In this document: positions 63,104 to 64,000 of the stretch, piece after piece
Layout of the letters: the number at the start of each line of letters is the position of its first letter
How positions within the stretch are numbered: the first letter of the stretch is position 1
Source of the DNA: CAWBBA01 sp963729795
Lineage (GTDB): Bacteria; Desulfobacterota; Desulfomonilia; Desulfomonilales; Desulfomonilaceae
Assembly: GCA_963729795.1 (NCBI GenBank)
Contig: CAVSPC010000033.1
Location: forward strand, 1-64,000
Direction: 5' to 3'
DNA: 64,000 nt
Position numbers and translations under genes: made by a program
Notes under the pieces: model-generated
Database searches by the model: none
Told to the model about the DNA's origin: nothing
Seen by the model: the letters and a program-made list of their open reading frames with translations, nothing else

Positions 63104-63546
63104 GTTCCCACCTAGATGTCATCAATAAATCTTTGCAAAGATTGTTCAAAAACGCGTCAGTAAATTTGGAAAAGCCGGCGCATTCAAGCAATTACACTTA
63201 TTTTCCGCCAATATATTATTATAGTTAAGGTTTCGTTGCCCAATTAACTAAGTGGACTCACACACGGCTCCTGTCCCACTTGTCGGGTTGAAAAAATGGG
63301 GGGCCGCTCACTCCCCATCGCTGTCAAGCGGAAATTTTTTTGAAACCAACCCCCTCTTGTAGAGATGCGCGGCGAGACGGTGTCAGTTCGGATTAGGGAA
63401 CCCTGGCAAGAGCGCTTGTTCATGGATTCCCGGATGGGGTTTTTTTGGTTATCTACGTATCCATTCGCGTACGCAAAACTGCTGAGTCGTAAGCGTAGGA
63501 GCGGTCTTGCTCATTGTTCCTGCGTTGCACATTCTCTTACGGTGAA
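63104..63546. other. Intergenic region behind the tRNA
   Basis: No gene recognised. A perfect palindrome AATCTTTGCAAAGATT is at 63128-63143, and AT-rich DNA follows near 63210. No integrase or repeated tRNA end is visible. Confidence 0.4.
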
Positions 63547-64000
63547 TCATTTACTCTTTTCTTTTAGCTTACGTTCAATCAGTTCAGCTATATGTCTATG
63601 CCCTTTGGATAGCGCTACTAGAAGAGAAGTCCTGCCTCTGTTATTCCTGACCGATAAATCCGCTCCTTGCTTGAGCAGTAAACGAACGCCGGCAGTGTCA
63701 CCGTTAGCCGCGGCTACATGCAGCGCGGTATCACCGTCGTTGTTGCGGTCATTCAGTTCGGCCCCTTTTTTGATGAGCGTTTGTGCGAGATCTACAAAAT
63801 GGCTCTTGACGGCCAGCATCAACGGAGTCCATCCGTTCTTGTCGAAATCGTTGATATTTTTGGTCTTGTTGGCCAGAAACATTGCCGTTTCCAATTGTCC
63901 ACTAGAAATAGCCGTGGCAAGAGCTGTGAATCCATTTGTATCGGCACTGTCCGCGTTTGCCCCGCTGTCCAAAAGCAGCATGACGATTTCCAAATGGCCA
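63547..64000 (-). CDS. Ankyrin-repeat protein, cut off at the window edge
   Basis: 151 residues visible; the frame stays open to base 64000, so the N-terminus lies outside. There are four and a half ankyrin repeats: GHLEIVMLLLDSGANADSAD, NGFTALATAISSGQLETAM, NGWTPLMLAVKSHFVDLAQTLIKKGAE, GDTALHVAAANGDTAGVRLLLKQGAD and GRTSLLVALSKGHRHIAELI. It ends with a basic helix (RKLKEKSK). Ankyrin repeats bind proteins; the target is unknown. Its composition is less GC-rich than its neighbours. Confidence 0.85.
   Translation of the reverse strand, partial: GHLEIVMLLLDSGANADSADTNGFTALATAISSGQLETAMFLANKTKNINDFDKNGWTPLMLAVKSHFVDLAQTLIKKGAELNDRNNDGDTALHVAAANGDTAGVRLLLKQGADLSVRNNRGRTSLLVALSKGHRHIAELIERKLKEKSK

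Noticed and set aside
63027..63546. Integration site or genomic island at the tRNA 3' end
   Set aside because: No integrase, no second copy of the tRNA end and no phage genes are visible before the window ends.
1..64000. CRISPR array or prophage
   Set aside because: No regularly spaced direct repeats, cas genes or phage structural genes were seen anywhere in the window.

Overview
The window looks like a chromosome segment of a free-living, probably anaerobic, Desulfobacterota (deltaproteobacterial) organism, perhaps Desulfomonile-like. This is inferred from gene content: a siroheme-decarboxylase-type AsnC protein (alternative haem route), a B12-binding radical SAM protein, sigma-54/NifA-type nitrogen control, a DUF1847 protein, GC-rich codon use and dispersed small palindromic repeats. 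No taxonomic search was possible.

Layout. 1-8.7 kb: a cut-off VWA-like membrane protein directly behind rnpB, a secreted thioredoxin-like protein, then a GlpD / FGGY-kinase / alkyl-DHAP-synthase-like trio. 9-19 kb: a NusG paralogue with a zinc-ribbon pseudokinase, an SPFH protein with zinc ribbons, a MagIII/EndoIII-type glycosylase, DciA, a MogA/MoaB-type protein, SpeD with a structured RNA locus upstream, a PrsW-type protease and a lone OppF-type ATPase. 19-28.3 kb: an Fe-S protein, a POT transporter, a CdaA-YbbR fusion beside MreB, an AhbA-like protein, a frameshifted amidotransferase and NadE.

28.4-39.4 kb is a nitrogen-assimilation array on the minus strand: glnA plus three amt-glnK pairs, with a NifA-like activator gene just upstream. 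Each amt gene has a sigma-54 promoter, and a GTAC-N6-GTAC-type inverted repeat lies 100-101 bp upstream of each promoter. A fourth, decayed copy of this unit lies in front of amt2. This shared promoter architecture is the strongest regulatory finding.

39.7-50.7 kb: a stand-alone GT51 transglycosylase, two proteins of unknown role, and a stressosome-like module (RsbR, RsbS, RsbT, an ATPase-PP2C fusion and a histidine kinase) in which RsbR and the kinase are each broken by a frameshift. Glycerate kinase, a DUF4337 protein and a flavin monooxygenase follow. 51-62.6 kb: a radical SAM gene, an IS630-type element, and a nine-gene minus-strand operon for a CMP-activated nonulosonic acid (legionaminic-type), with a PseA/HisH/HisF set that would add an acetamidino group. 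The expected PLP aminotransferase is absent. The window ends with a CAU-anticodon tRNA and a cut-off ankyrin-repeat gene.

Product names rest on motifs read by eye. Starts were moved to the codon with the best Shine-Dalgarno match or domain fit where this was clear.
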